NCBI RefSeq assembly: GCF_014698475.1 | Contig: NZ_JACJTB010000002.1 | Location: 1 to 64,000 of the forward strand | From: Nostoc spongiaeforme FACHB-130 | Lineage (GTDB): Bacteria; Cyanobacteriota; Cyanobacteriia; Cyanobacteriales; Nostocaceae | DNA length: 64,000 nt | Direction: 5' to 3' | Shown: positions 55,462 through 64,000 of the stretch, in pieces | Position numbering within the stretch: the first letter of the stretch is position 1 | Layout of the letters: each line of letters begins with the position of its first letter | The notes under the pieces: model-generated | Told to the model about the DNA's origin: nothing | The model's input: the letters and a program-made list of their open reading frames with translations, nothing else | Database searches by the model: none | Made by a program: the position numbers and the translations under genes

Positions 55462-55857
55462 ATGAAATATTCTCAGACCAAAATCACTAAAGCTGTTTTA
55501 TTTTCTGGTGGATTGGGAGTGATGTCTTTTATTTTGTTAATAAATGTAGAGCATTCAATCGCAGCTAATTATTATAAACCTTCCCCTCTTTGCAAAACAT
55601 CTGTTCCTGAACCTTATCCTTTGATAAGTGTACTAGCTTTGGGAATTTTAGGAGGAGGATACTTAATCAAACAGAGAATGAGAAAAAAAGTTAATGATTT
55701 TGATAATAGTTACTCCTCAATCAATACCTATACACAAAATCATCAACAACCTCAACCAATTCCATTTATCAACTCAGATGAAGAGAGTGAAGAAAATTAT
55801 TATCCTCTTTCTGCTTCTTTAAAATTACAGCTAATTGATCCTACGGAAATCCTCTAA
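55462..55857 (+). CDS. Small membrane protein with internal PEP-CTERM-like segment
   Basis: This 131-residue protein has a hydrophobic export segment (residues 11-35). A second segment starts VPEP (48-51), continues with the helix LISVLALGILGGGYLI and ends in a basic cluster RMRKK. That is the tripartite pattern of PEP-CTERM sorting signals. Unlike real signals it is not at the C-terminus: about 54 polar, Gln/Glu/Ser-rich residues follow. It lies 47 bases after the M50 gene. Function unknown; adapter, substrate or membrane anchor are all possible. Confidence 0.7.
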   Translation: MKYSQTKITKAVLFSGGLGVMSFILLINVEHSIAANYYKPSPLCKTSVPEPYPLISVLALGILGGGYLIKQRMRKKVNDFDNSYSSINTYTQNHQQPQPIPFINSDEESEENYYPLSASLKLQLIDPTEIL

Positions 55858-55978
55858 AATAATTAACCGTAAATTTAGCTGGTTAATGTTGAGTAAATAG
55901 CCGTGTTTTCCTCTGGAGAATAGCTAGAAATAAGACATCTATCTCAAATAATTGTTTACTGTTTTCAAGGGTGCATTT

Positions 55979-58900
55979 ATGAGTCTATTTGGATTTGCTG
56001 GAAAAAAAGGTCAAAAGGCTAAAAAATCCAAAAAATCAAAGCCAAGAGAAATATGGCAAGGTAAAAGTTTTGCTTTAGATGATATTATTACACCTAGTGT
56101 TCTTGTTGGTGGTGGCGAAAATTCACCTGACCCATCTTTAGTTGATTTATATGCTGTTCCAGGTTCGGAATTTGATTTGATTCAAAGTGACTTATTACAG
56201 GCACTAGATCCAAATAGCTTAGACTTACTAAATCAACCACATACTTCCTTATTAAATCATCAAATAATGAATGATTGGTTGGTTGACCCTAGTTCTCAGT
56301 CTTTGCCATTCTTTGACAGTCCAGGAGTGTCTGCAAATTCATTAACTGAAAGTATACAAACATTTGATACTGCAAATGCTTGTCCAACAGGAGATAAAAT
56401 TTTACCAGGAGATTCTAATTTTCCAGGAGGTAAAGCTCCAGTTGTATCACAAACTCATGTGGATACAGGTGGTAATAATCTTGTAAATCCTACATCAATA
56501 ATCCGTTCTGCTATCCAAGATGTAATTGATCAAGTTAGCGATATCGATCCTATAGATATTTATAGAGTTAATATCAACGACTTGAAAAATGCTGACATTT
56601 CTGTATTGTCTGGTGAGATATCGGTCAATTATCTCATGCCGTCTGGACAGTTTTTAGGAAGTCAGATTTTTTCCAAAGGCAACTATACTCTACAACCGCC
56701 TGCTGGAATTACTGATGATGTAATCGTCAAAATTGATTACCAAGGCGACACACCAGGAACCTATATACTGAATGGATTTGAGAGTAAAGCTGCTGAACCT
56801 TTCAACATTAACCTGGAATTTGAAGGTAATTTAACAGCTTCACAACAAGCTATCATTCAAGCTGCTGCTAAGAGCATTGAATCGATGATTACTCAAGGCT
56901 TACCCACTGCGATTGTTGACGGTAAACTCATTGATGATGTCAACTTTAAAATTTCCACTATTAATTTAGATGGAGAAGGTGGTACAGCCGCGCGGACAAA
57001 GATTGATTTTATGCGCTTTGGGACAATGCTGCCTGCTCAGTCTATCACTCAGTTTGATGCTGCTGACATTGCCGAATTAGAACGTTCTGGGGAGTTGTTT
57101 AGTGTAGTGCAGCATGAACTGTTGCATGGTTTAGGTTTTGGCAATCTTTGGGAAGCTAAAGGTTTAGTTGATTACGCTGGTACGCCGTTGGCCCAATATA
57201 ACGGGAAAGAGGCGGTGAAAGCCTTTAACGAATTGGGCGGTTTGACAGATCATATTGCTCTGGAAAATCAGGGAGATGGTTCAGCCGGTTTGCATTGGAA
57301 TGAAAGTCTCTTCCAAGATGAGGTAATGACAGCTGACTATAACAATGCTCAAGGCGGGAATGCGCCGATTAGCCTTGTTACCATTGCATCTTTGGCTGAT
57401 TTGGGGTATCAGGTGAATTTGAATCGGGCTACTCCTAATTTTGGGCTATTTGGCGGTCAGAAATTTAAGCCAGAAGATTTAACTCCTGAGCAAATTGAGG
57501 CATTCAGAGAACTTGCCGAAACTTCTTTTGGTAATCCCGATGAGGAGTTTATTTATGCCACTATGCCGGAGGTTGACCCGGATACAGTAGCCCCAGAAAT
57601 TTGGGCGCACGCAGAGAGGTTCTGGAGGAATGGACAGTATTACGATTGGCAGCGTTATCAAATTAAATCGGGAGATACTCTCAGTGGGATTGCCCAAAAG
57701 ACTTTAGGTAATGCTGGTTATGACTACTATATGTGGATTGCTAACCACAATGGTATTCCTAATCCAAATTATATTGTGGCAGGGAATTGGATTGAGATTC
57801 CTGTGTATCATCCCAACTACGAATGGGAGCAAGAACAAGAACGGTTACGTCGGGAAGCTGAGTTAAGACAACGGCAAGAAGAAGAAGCACGGATTCGCCA
57901 GCAACAAGAAGAACAGTTTCAACGAGAACAGGAACGTATTCGTCAAGAAGAAGAAGCACGGCGACGAGAAGCAGAAGCCAAACAACGGGAACTAGAGGAG
58001 CAGGAACGACGGCTGCGTGAGGAGATGGAGCGCCGTCGGCAAGAGGAAGAACGTATCCGAGAGATGGAGCGTCAAGCAGAGATAGCCCGTCAACAAGGGA
58101 AAGGCGGTTTGGATTGGTTCATTGCCAAGTCTTTGCCTGAGTTTGGCCCAGTCGATCCGTTTGAAACCAAGCTAACAGGCGAGACGGTAGGAAATTTGGT
58201 TCCCGACGATTACTATCGCTTTACTCTGTCGCGTCCTGGACGGATTGATGCGCGGTTGATGCGATTGTTGGCAGATGCTGATTTAGTGCTGTATGACGCT
58301 CGGAATCGGCCAATTTCGTACTCAATGCGTGATGGGATTACAGACGAGCAAATTGTTGCTGACTTGATTCCTGGCACTTATATGTTACGAGTCAATAGTC
58401 CTAAAGGTGTGACAACAGACTATGACTTAATCGTTAAATTTAAGCACAAGCTGTCTCAAACAGAAATAGGGCCACCTCCTGGTTGGCAAGTTGGTGGTGG
58501 TAAAAGCGGCAACAGTAGTAATAGTAGTGGCAGTGGTAGCATCTCTAGTGGTGTGACTTTTGCTGATCCACGCATTAAGCGCATTTATGATACGGCATTA
58601 AACAATTTTGTAATTCCTGAACGAGCTAAAGCTAATACTCAAATTCAGCAGCTTGTACGAGAGAAACAAAGTTATGAGCAGGAGTTGCAGCAACTGCTCG
58701 ACCAAATGAATGGTGAGCAGAGGGCAAAGGTTCATCGAGCATTGGATGGTATTCGAGATGAGCGACGCGCTTGGGTTGATTCTGCTGCTAACCCTATTAA
58801 AAATGGCATAGATAGCACAGCTGATTGGATTATTAATCAAATTGAAAGTAAGATTCCCAGTCAAGCTTATAGTATTTCCTGGTTTGGAGATCAATTAAGA

Positions 58901-60985
58901 TCCGCTAAAGACTCTTTTAAAGGAGCAGTGAATGGTGCTAGGAGTTGGTTAAAAGCAAAAGTTGATTGGGTGCAAACTGGAGTTAAAGATGCAATTTGGC
59001 AGTTTACTGAAGCTCTCAAGAATGCTTACCGAACTGGTGCAGAAATCAATAGTTCGATTGAAACAGCAGCGCAGAAATTAAAAGAAAAAATTGATAGTCT
59101 AGTTGGCAATATCAATAATTGGGTTAGTGAATTTAAAGGTAAAATTCTAGGTTCTATTCAATGGCTAAGGAATGTTGGAGTTAATATTCCAGAAGTTAAG
59201 ATATTTGGCAAGACAATTACCAGTGGTTTCAAATGGAATTTCTACGATGGTGTTGTTGAACCTTTGGCAAATAGCCTAGCTAATGGCATTAAGAGTTCAG
59301 TTACCTCTGTCGGTGATTTTGCCAAAGGAACTGTTGATTGGATTAAGCCCCGCGCTCAAAAGGCTGTTGCTGCTATTGTTGATGCAATTTTTGGTGACAA
59401 GACAGGACATCTGTACAACAAGATTCATAATGTTGATCAGCAGATAGAGGCAACTAAGACGGGTTTGGAGAGAGCGATCGCTAGTGTTGGACAAAAAATT
59501 CTTAGCATAGCCCGACAGATTGAAGCTTTACTGACCGATCCAGAAGAAAGAAAGCGCGTTTTAGATGCTCTCTGGCAATGGGGATTTAAGACGGCTGAAG
59601 AAGCTTATAATTTTGTTGTCAAGAAGCGAGATGAAGTTCGCAAGCAAATTGAGGCTGAAAAGGAAGCTCGTCAAAAGATTGAAGAAGAGGCTCGTCGAAA
59701 AGCTGAAGAGGAAGCTCGTCGAAAAGCTGAAGAGGAAGCGTGGCTGGAAGAAAAAATACAACTAAGTCCTACTCAGGAACAGCTATTTAAACAGGTAATT
59801 CTTCGAGGCAATTCTCAACTAATAGGCGATTATAACTTCCTTAAGTCAATCGCTAAACAAAATATAAGAGAATTAAGTTCCTTCTCTGGTGTAGACTTGC
59901 CAGAAAGTGAAATACTAGGTCAAGAATTCCTTAATGAGCCAGGGAGCATCTTCAGAAGATTCAGCTATATGCAGGTTCTTCAGAACAAGCTAGGTATGAT
60001 AAGCCTAGAAAAAGCATACGATGCTTATGAGAGAATTGGCGATGCGATTAACAGCTATTCTTTTAATGATCCAGCTTTAGAGCAGATGATAAGTGCCAAT
60101 ACAAACAAGATAGTGCAGCAAAACTATGACGAATTACATGAGATAACGGAGAAATACAAATCGCTGTATTCCTTTAATATAGTTAATTCTTTGAAGGATT
60201 CAGCAAATGGAATATTCCGGGCAGTTGGTTTAGGACTCCACTTCTCAAGAATACTTGTTGAGATAAAAACTCTCCCAGGAACGTCGTTGGTGAAATCGGC
60301 TTATGATAGTTTGGGTGATGGTAGTTCTGGATATAGTGGCAATTCAGTAGGATTAGATGAAAAGTTCAAGATGGGTAAAGCGATATATGATGCCAGATTT
60401 GATATTCAGGATGCTTTAGATGCTTTATTTAAAGGTGACTTCAATAAGATGTCTGAAAAACTATTGCACGTACTTTCAATTGCAAAAGATATAGAGGGTG
60501 TGAGTAAGAGTGCTGCTACAGGAAATATCGCAGCCGCTTCTGCATTTATTAAATTGACGGAGAATGCAGAAGAATTCATAAACCTCAACTCTCTTTTAAA
60601 TAATCTTAAGCAGATTCAAGGAACACATATGAATTCTGATGATATTAGCTTTGTCGATTGGTCTAGAACCTATTCATCTGTAAGTACCCTTGTAAGTGTT
60701 GTCAAGTTCATGAGTGTCTTAGTATCTCACATAAGCAATGGTTTAAGTAGCACTCAAATTGCGAATTTCAAAACAGATAAAATGACAGGATATTTAGATA
60801 CTGCAAGTAACATATTGGAATCTGCAAAAGATGCCATTTGGAATATTTTTCAGGAATTAAATGCCACTGATATACGAAATCAAAATGCAATTTACTCTTA
60901 TGCTACAGAGTACAATCATTCTGCAATCAAGGTAGCACAAAAAGTTGTCAGTTATGTGGCACAGGAAGCAAGCTCAAAACTGTAA
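55979..60985 (+). CDS. Giant metzincin-like protein with LysM, coiled coils and PPC domain
   Basis: With ATG 55979 (AAGGG seven bases upstream) the product has 1668 residues. Residues 300-490 form a leishmanolysin-like metzincin: HELLHGLGFGNLW (His379, Glu380, His383), then VMTADYNN and TIASLADLGYQVN near the Met-turn. A LysM domain follows (about 559-606, IKSGDTLSGIAQKTLG), then a Glu/Arg/Gln coiled coil (615-705) and a PPC-like beta domain (720-822). The last 840 residues are mostly amphipathic helices with a second KAEEEARR repeat (1218-1260). No classical signal peptide is seen; the N-terminus is Lys-rich. It is probably exported and cell-wall or sheath associated. Confidence 0.85.
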   Translation: MSLFGFAGKKGQKAKKSKKSKPREIWQGKSFALDDIITPSVLVGGGENSPDPSLVDLYAVPGSEFDLIQSDLLQALDPNSLDLLNQPHTSLLNHQIMNDWLVDPSSQSLPFFDSPGVSANSLTESIQTFDTANACPTGDKILPGDSNFPGGKAPVVSQTHVDTGGNNLVNPTSIIRSAIQDVIDQVSDIDPIDIYRVNINDLKNADISVLSGEISVNYLMPSGQFLGSQIFSKGNYTLQPPAGITDDVIVKIDYQGDTPGTYILNGFESKAAEPFNINLEFEGNLTASQQAIIQAAAKSIESMITQGLPTAIVDGKLIDDVNFKISTINLDGEGGTAARTKIDFMRFGTMLPAQSITQFDAADIAELERSGELFSVVQHELLHGLGFGNLWEAKGLVDYAGTPLAQYNGKEAVKAFNELGGLTDHIALENQGDGSAGLHWNESLFQDEVMTADYNNAQGGNAPISLVTIASLADLGYQVNLNRATPNFGLFGGQKFKPEDLTPEQIEAFRELAETSFGNPDEEFIYATMPEVDPDTVAPEIWAHAERFWRNGQYYDWQRYQIKSGDTLSGIAQKTLGNAGYDYYMWIANHNGIPNPNYIVAGNWIEIPVYHPNYEWEQEQERLRREAELRQRQEEEARIRQQQEEQFQREQERIRQEEEARRREAEAKQRELEEQERRLREEMERRRQEEERIREMERQAEIARQQGKGGLDWFIAKSLPEFGPVDPFETKLTGETVGNLVPDDYYRFTLSRPGRIDARLMRLLADADLVLYDARNRPISYSMRDGITDEQIVADLIPGTYMLRVNSPKGVTTDYDLIVKFKHKLSQTEIGPPPGWQVGGGKSGNSSNSSGSGSISSGVTFADPRIKRIYDTALNNFVIPERAKANTQIQQLVREKQSYEQELQQLLDQMNGEQRAKVHRALDGIRDERRAWVDSAANPIKNGIDSTADWIINQIESKIPSQAYSISWFGDQLRSAKDSFKGAVNGARSWLKAKVDWVQTGVKDAIWQFTEALKNAYRTGAEINSSIETAAQKLKEKIDSLVGNINNWVSEFKGKILGSIQWLRNVGVNIPEVKIFGKTITSGFKWNFYDGVVEPLANSLANGIKSSVTSVGDFAKGTVDWIKPRAQKAVAAIVDAIFGDKTGHLYNKIHNVDQQIEATKTGLERAIASVGQKILSIARQIEALLTDPEERKRVLDALWQWGFKTAEEAYNFVVKKRDEVRKQIEAEKEARQKIEEEARRKAEEEARRKAEEEAWLEEKIQLSPTQEQLFKQVILRGNSQLIGDYNFLKSIAKQNIRELSSFSGVDLPESEILGQEFLNEPGSIFRRFSYMQVLQNKLGMISLEKAYDAYERIGDAINSYSFNDPALEQMISANTNKIVQQNYDELHEITEKYKSLYSFNIVNSLKDSANGIFRAVGLGLHFSRILVEIKTLPGTSLVKSAYDSLGDGSSGYSGNSVGLDEKFKMGKAIYDARFDIQDALDALFKGDFNKMSEKLLHVLSIAKDIEGVSKSAATGNIAAASAFIKLTENAEEFINLNSLLNNLKQIQGTHMNSDDISFVDWSRTYSSVSTLVSVVKFMSVLVSHISNGLSSTQIANFKTDKMTGYLDTASNILESAKDAIWNIFQELNATDIRNQNAIYSYATEYNHSAIKVAQKVVSYVAQEASSKL

Positions 60986-61140
60986 AGACCTTATCAAACT
61001 TGCCTACTTTGGTGACGACTGTAATCGTGCTACTTTTCAATTCTTATGGTAGCAGCGCCATCCCAAAATTCCACACGACCGCACCTCAATCACTTCCCTA
61101 AAGTGCGATCGCATCCCCACTAAAAACCCAACTTCCCTAA

Positions 61141-61416
61141 CCCATACCATCAGCTAACATTCTCACTGCCACTAATATCATTAATCTAATTGTTGGGGGA
61201 ATTGACAAAACCACCTTAGAAACTGAACTCACCACCTCAAATTGGATATCCACCCCAGCTAGAGGTGGTTCAAAAAGTGGTAGCGGTACAAACTGGACTA
61301 GTCCAAACAATCAATCTAGCGTCAGAATAATGACAAAGCCAGATGGTTCATCCTATGCCCGCGTTGATAATGGGACTGGAAGCGGCGACCGGGAGAACAA
61401 TCCCTCAACACATTAG
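61141..61416 (+). pseudogene. Start-less coding remnant, secreted-protein tip-like
   Basis: A frame with no usable start codon runs from the stop before 61141 to TAG at 61414-61416. It reads ATNIINLIVGGIDKTTL, then GSGTNWTSPNNQSSVRIM and PDGSSYARVDNGTGSGDR. The composition is protein-like. The pattern GT-x-W-T-x-P-x-N ... VRIM resembles the C-terminal tips of some polymorphic toxins, from memory. It lies 155 bases after the giant gene and is out of reach of its stop, so it may be a displaced or decayed tip. The rest of 60986-61478 shows no gene. Confidence 0.5.
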
Positions 61417-61478
61417 TATTGATTTCCTAAATTAGTTGAAAAAGCATCAAATATCATCCCCGGTAAAACTGTGAAATT

Positions 61479-62528
61479 ATGACGGCATTATCCGAAAAAA
61501 ATTCCAAAATTTGGTTAAGTATAATTGAAGATTCTTTAGCAGCTATTCCTTCAACTTATATTCGGTACTCCTTCATAACTGCTATTAAAAGTATTTTAGA
61601 AAAGTGTAATTATCTTGTTAGTGCAAAAAGTCAAAATTGTAAAGAAAATTTTCATAATATTCAAAACTTTTTTCAATCAATTCAAACCAACAACCAAGTT
61701 TATCAAGCCTCCATGTCGCGCCAAATCGCCGCAGACTTACCCCCCGACATCGAACTCAAAGATGAACCCCAAGACTGGTTTATCAAAACTGCTGATTTTG
61801 GTGACGAATACGACAGAGTTCTGCAACACCGCGACGGCGAGTTCACCCAACTCCTAGAAGACATCGCCTGCTACCATCAAATATTCCAACAAGGTTATGA
61901 CAAAATCATTCTCTTACGTCCCCCAACTTATACAGGCTACGATCTCCAACTCACAGCCGCCATGCAATGCTTGGGCTACACGAAAGAGCAATTTCAATTT
62001 ATCATTGTCCAGCCCATCAAACTTTATGCTTTCCACAACGCTACCCAAAAAATCCATGCTCTTCCTGATTTAGCCACAGAAGAATTAATCTCAGCTATTG
62101 GGATGGATGCGCTATGCTGGTATAGCCTCCGCGTTCCTCTAACGAGTGTCGCCCCTATTAACATCAGCACAGCAGGACAGCCAAATGATAGCCTTTTTCG
62201 CGTTCAATCAGCCCATTTCCGTTGCTGTACCCTGCTGCAACAAGCCAACCAAGAAACAGGGACGGAAGTTTATCCACCCCTACCAATAGCTGAAAAATTA
62301 AATAGCCTACTGCAAGCTGTTCCTCAAATCCTGGAACAAAGCGCCAATGAAATTGCCCTTCATTTCGTTATTCAGCATTTAGAGGCTATTAGTGAAACCT
62401 GTCATCAATGGTTAGATTCCCTCAGCCTAACACCCCCAGATTACGCCCTGTTATTAACTACCAAGCAAACAATTTTTGACGTGCTAGTTAATATTTTGAA
62501 TGTCACTGCACCAGAACCTAGTAATTGA
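61479..62528 (+). CDS. ArgRS-derived protein with DALR-type anticodon-binding domain
   Basis: This 349-residue protein is related to the C-terminal part of arginyl-tRNA synthetase. The segment DEYDRVLQHRDGEFTQLLED matches the ArgRS block D-x-x-R-V-L-x-R-x-D-G, later GMDALCWYSLRVP matches G-x-DALRFFLL, and residues 245-345 match the DALR anticodon-binding helices. The HIGH motif and KMSK loop are missing, so it should not aminoacylate. I recall cyanobacterial proteins named ArgS-related anticodon-binding protein (NrtL), which this may be; not verified. It may bind tRNA-Arg or arginine. Confidence 0.75.
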   Translation: MTALSEKNSKIWLSIIEDSLAAIPSTYIRYSFITAIKSILEKCNYLVSAKSQNCKENFHNIQNFFQSIQTNNQVYQASMSRQIAADLPPDIELKDEPQDWFIKTADFGDEYDRVLQHRDGEFTQLLEDIACYHQIFQQGYDKIILLRPPTYTGYDLQLTAAMQCLGYTKEQFQFIIVQPIKLYAFHNATQKIHALPDLATEELISAIGMDALCWYSLRVPLTSVAPINISTAGQPNDSLFRVQSAHFRCCTLLQQANQETGTEVYPPLPIAEKLNSLLQAVPQILEQSANEIALHFVIQHLEAISETCHQWLDSLSLTPPDYALLLTTKQTIFDVLVNILNVTAPEPSN

Positions 62529-62723
62529 GCAGAATAAAATTCAGATTAGCCCAGCCCAAAGGCACTCAGCCTTCACCAAATCTGGTTTCTTAAAAGAGGG
62601 TTTATACCGATTTAAAAAATGATTACGACCAATGGATTTATAAACACCTTACCAGTAAAGCAATCTAAAATCTAAAATGGTATGACTCTTGAATTTTTAT
62701 CATCTGATAGCTAAAAACATCAA

Positions 62724-62747
62724 AACCTGGTCAACGATGACCAGGTT
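62724..62747. terminator. Perfect 10-bp hairpin downstream of the ArgRS-like gene
   Basis: AACCTGGTCA (62724-62733) and TGACCAGGTT (62738-62747) pair fully around a 4-base loop. On the minus strand the stem is followed by TTTTGATGTTTTT, a fair T-tract; on the plus strand it is not. It is a likely terminator for one or both converging transcripts. Confidence 0.6.
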
Positions 62748-63105
62748 ATTGGGAATTCACAGGTTTCAAATTTTTTAAAATTAGCTAAACAATTGAGAGA
62801 GTAAACAACTAAGGTGGACTTAATCACTAGCAACTTCAGCAATCTTTGTTTTTCCGCTTTGGGATTTGGCTCTGCCTTTTGTATGCTTGGGCTTTCACCA
62901 CATTTAATTAGGGCTTGCTGAAAATTTGCCTGGGCTACAGACGGGAGACATCAGAGTCATTTGCCCTTTTGGTTTGGTTGGAATCTGTTTGATGTCTTGT
63001 TATTCAATTTAGCACTGACTTAGGAAACAGCAACTAGTAGTTTACTAAAGTTGACATTTTGTTTATTCTTGCAATCTTTGTTGTTACTTTGTTTAGCAAA
63101 AGATT

Positions 63106-63140
63106 CAGATCCCTGATTTTCTTGAAGATTCAGGGATCTG
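63106..63140 (-). terminator. Hairpin after the aldo/keto reductase gene
   Basis: CAGATCCCTGA (63106-63116) and TCAGGGATCTG (63130-63140) form a perfect 11-bp stem with a 13-base loop, 38 bases after the stop of the reductase gene. On that strand it is followed by AATCTTTTGC, a weak T-tract. Confidence 0.6.
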
Positions 63141-63177
63141 ATCTGTCACCTGTAACCTGTCACCTATCCCCTTCAGC

Positions 63178-64000
63178 CTACCAATTCCACATCACTGGGT
63201 TGTTATCTAAATGATCGGTGACAATTCGCCCAATAGAATCGATTTCGGCAATTTCATCAGGGGAAAGTTTGACATCGGCGGCTAAAGCATTATCCTTTGC
63301 TTGTTCGGAATAACGTGCGCCTGCGATCGCTTGGGCTTGGGGTTGGGCAATTAACCAAGCTAATGCTAACTGTGCCAAGGTACAATCATGGCGTTCGGCT
63401 ATGGGGCGGAGTTTATCTAAAGCTTGGTGAGCGCGTTCAAAGTTTTCGCCTTGAAATAATTTATTTTTGGCGCGGTTGTCTTCTGGGGCAAATTTTTGAC
63501 CGCGAGTAAATTTACCTGTTAATAATCCTTGGGCTAGGGGTGAATAAGCCAAGATAGAAATTTGATTTTCGATACAATAGGGCATAGCATCTTTTTCCAC
63601 CGCCCGCCAAAATAGTGAATATGGGGGTTGCAAGCTATCAATTCGTCCATATTGTGATGCTTCGGCCAATTGTGCGCCAGAAAAGTTAGAAACTCCAATA
63701 GCTCTAATTTTTCCTTGCTGTTTTAGCTCATTTAAAGCGTTCATCGTTTCGGCGATGGGGACGATTTCGCTGTTAAAGGCACCCGCAGGCCAATGAATTT
63801 GATAAAGGTCGATATAATCGGTTTTGAGGTTTTTTAACGAGCGATCGCAAGCCTCAATCACTTGATTATACTTGAGATGATTGGCAAAAACTTTTGTGGC
63901 ATACTGTACTTGATCGCGCACATCTGCTAAAGCTTCGGCTACAATGCGCTCAGAATGACCGTCACCATAAACTTCTGCTGTGTCAACAGTTGTGATTCCG
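63178..64000 (-). CDS. Aldo/keto reductase (5' end outside window)
   Basis: The reading frame runs past base 64000, so the N-terminus is missing. The visible 273 residues start GITTVDTAEVYGDGHSERIV, with the catalytic Asp and Tyr, followed by the Lys in YATKVFA and His in YQIHWPAG. GKIRAIGVSNFS and LAYSPLAQGLLTG complete the AKR barrel pattern. It resembles the YajO/AKR11-13 group of NADPH-dependent reductases. A GTG at 63921 is not the true start, because upstream codons remain family-like. Confidence 0.92.
   Translation of the reverse strand, partial: GITTVDTAEVYGDGHSERIVAEALADVRDQVQYATKVFANHLKYNQVIEACDRSLKNLKTDYIDLYQIHWPAGAFNSEIVPIAETMNALNELKQQGKIRAIGVSNFSGAQLAEASQYGRIDSLQPPYSLFWRAVEKDAMPYCIENQISILAYSPLAQGLLTGKFTRGQKFAPEDNRAKNKLFQGENFERAHQALDKLRPIAERHDCTLAQLALAWLIAQPQAQAIAGARYSEQAKDNALAADVKLSPDEIAEIDSIGRIVTDHLDNNPVMWNW

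Larger units (their letters stand above)
62529..63177. other. Intergenic region with two strong hairpins
   Basis: About 650 AT-rich bases with no credible gene. It holds the two hairpins listed separately. Near 63143-63168 CACCTGT units repeat three times, another heptamer array. Confidence 0.4.

Noticed and set aside
54002-60985. Type I secretion or RTX toxin locus
   Set aside because: No HlyD, HlyB or TolC gene is present, and the giant protein has no glycine-rich nonapeptide calcium repeats.

Overview
The window looks like chromosomal DNA from a filamentous, probably heterocyst-forming cyanobacterium of the Nostoc/Anabaena/Calothrix type. Evidence: many HIP1 octamers (GCGATCGC), cyanobacterial genes (ndhD, pxcA, sbtA/sbtB, a COP23 protein, a LabA-like NYN protein), short tandem heptamer repeats (STRRs), and many small palindromic MITE-like elements between genes. 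This placement is from reading alone; no search was run.

Layout. 1-321 (-): the 5' end of a 16S rRNA gene and its promoter. 0.7-10.9 kb: dhaK-dhaL; a nitrilase-family amidase; cobQ-ferredoxin-orphan hicB; a peroxiredoxin; a secreted protein; a two-gene ABC exporter; a methyltransferase. 11.4-14.5 kb: moxR and a DUF58 gene separated by a vapB/vapC-like pair whose toxin gene is frameshifted. 14.7-20.7 kb: an oxidase-oxygenase pair, a GNAT acetyltransferase, ndhD, a hydrolase. 20.7-24.1 kb (-): an inorganic-carbon block, sbtA-sbtB-carbonic anhydrase-pxcA. 24.5-26.7 kb: COP23 and a trypsin-like protease, then a scarred stretch with a helicase tail remnant, an unknown ORF and a MITE. 26.8-30.4 kb (-): metG, labA-like, lptC-like. 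30.8-34.9 kb: an acyltransferase, an alpha/beta hydrolase, an EcsC-like protein, a Uma2 protein. 35-40.7 kb: pepA, then the lipid cluster plsX-fabH-fabD-plsC. 40.8-53.3 kb: two AI-2E family permeases, an HtrA protease, an aldo/keto reductase, PhoD, a P-type metal ATPase, a feoB tail remnant and cobB.

The least ordinary part is 54.0-61.4 kb. An M50-type membrane metalloprotease with PqqD-like N-terminal sequence is followed by a small membrane protein carrying a PEP-CTERM-like segment at an internal position. Next comes a 1668-residue protein that combines a metzincin-like site, a LysM domain, a charged coiled coil, a PPC-like domain and about 800 residues of helical sequence. Just beyond lies a start-less coding remnant that reads like the tip of a secreted protein. 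I propose this as a processing/export cassette with its substrate. Downstream is an arginyl-tRNA-synthetase-derived protein that has lost its catalytic half.

Throughout, small mobile elements sit at gene ends. In at least three places an element's terminal inverted repeat supplies the stop codon of the neighbouring reading frame, and one heptamer repeat array is translated inside cobB.
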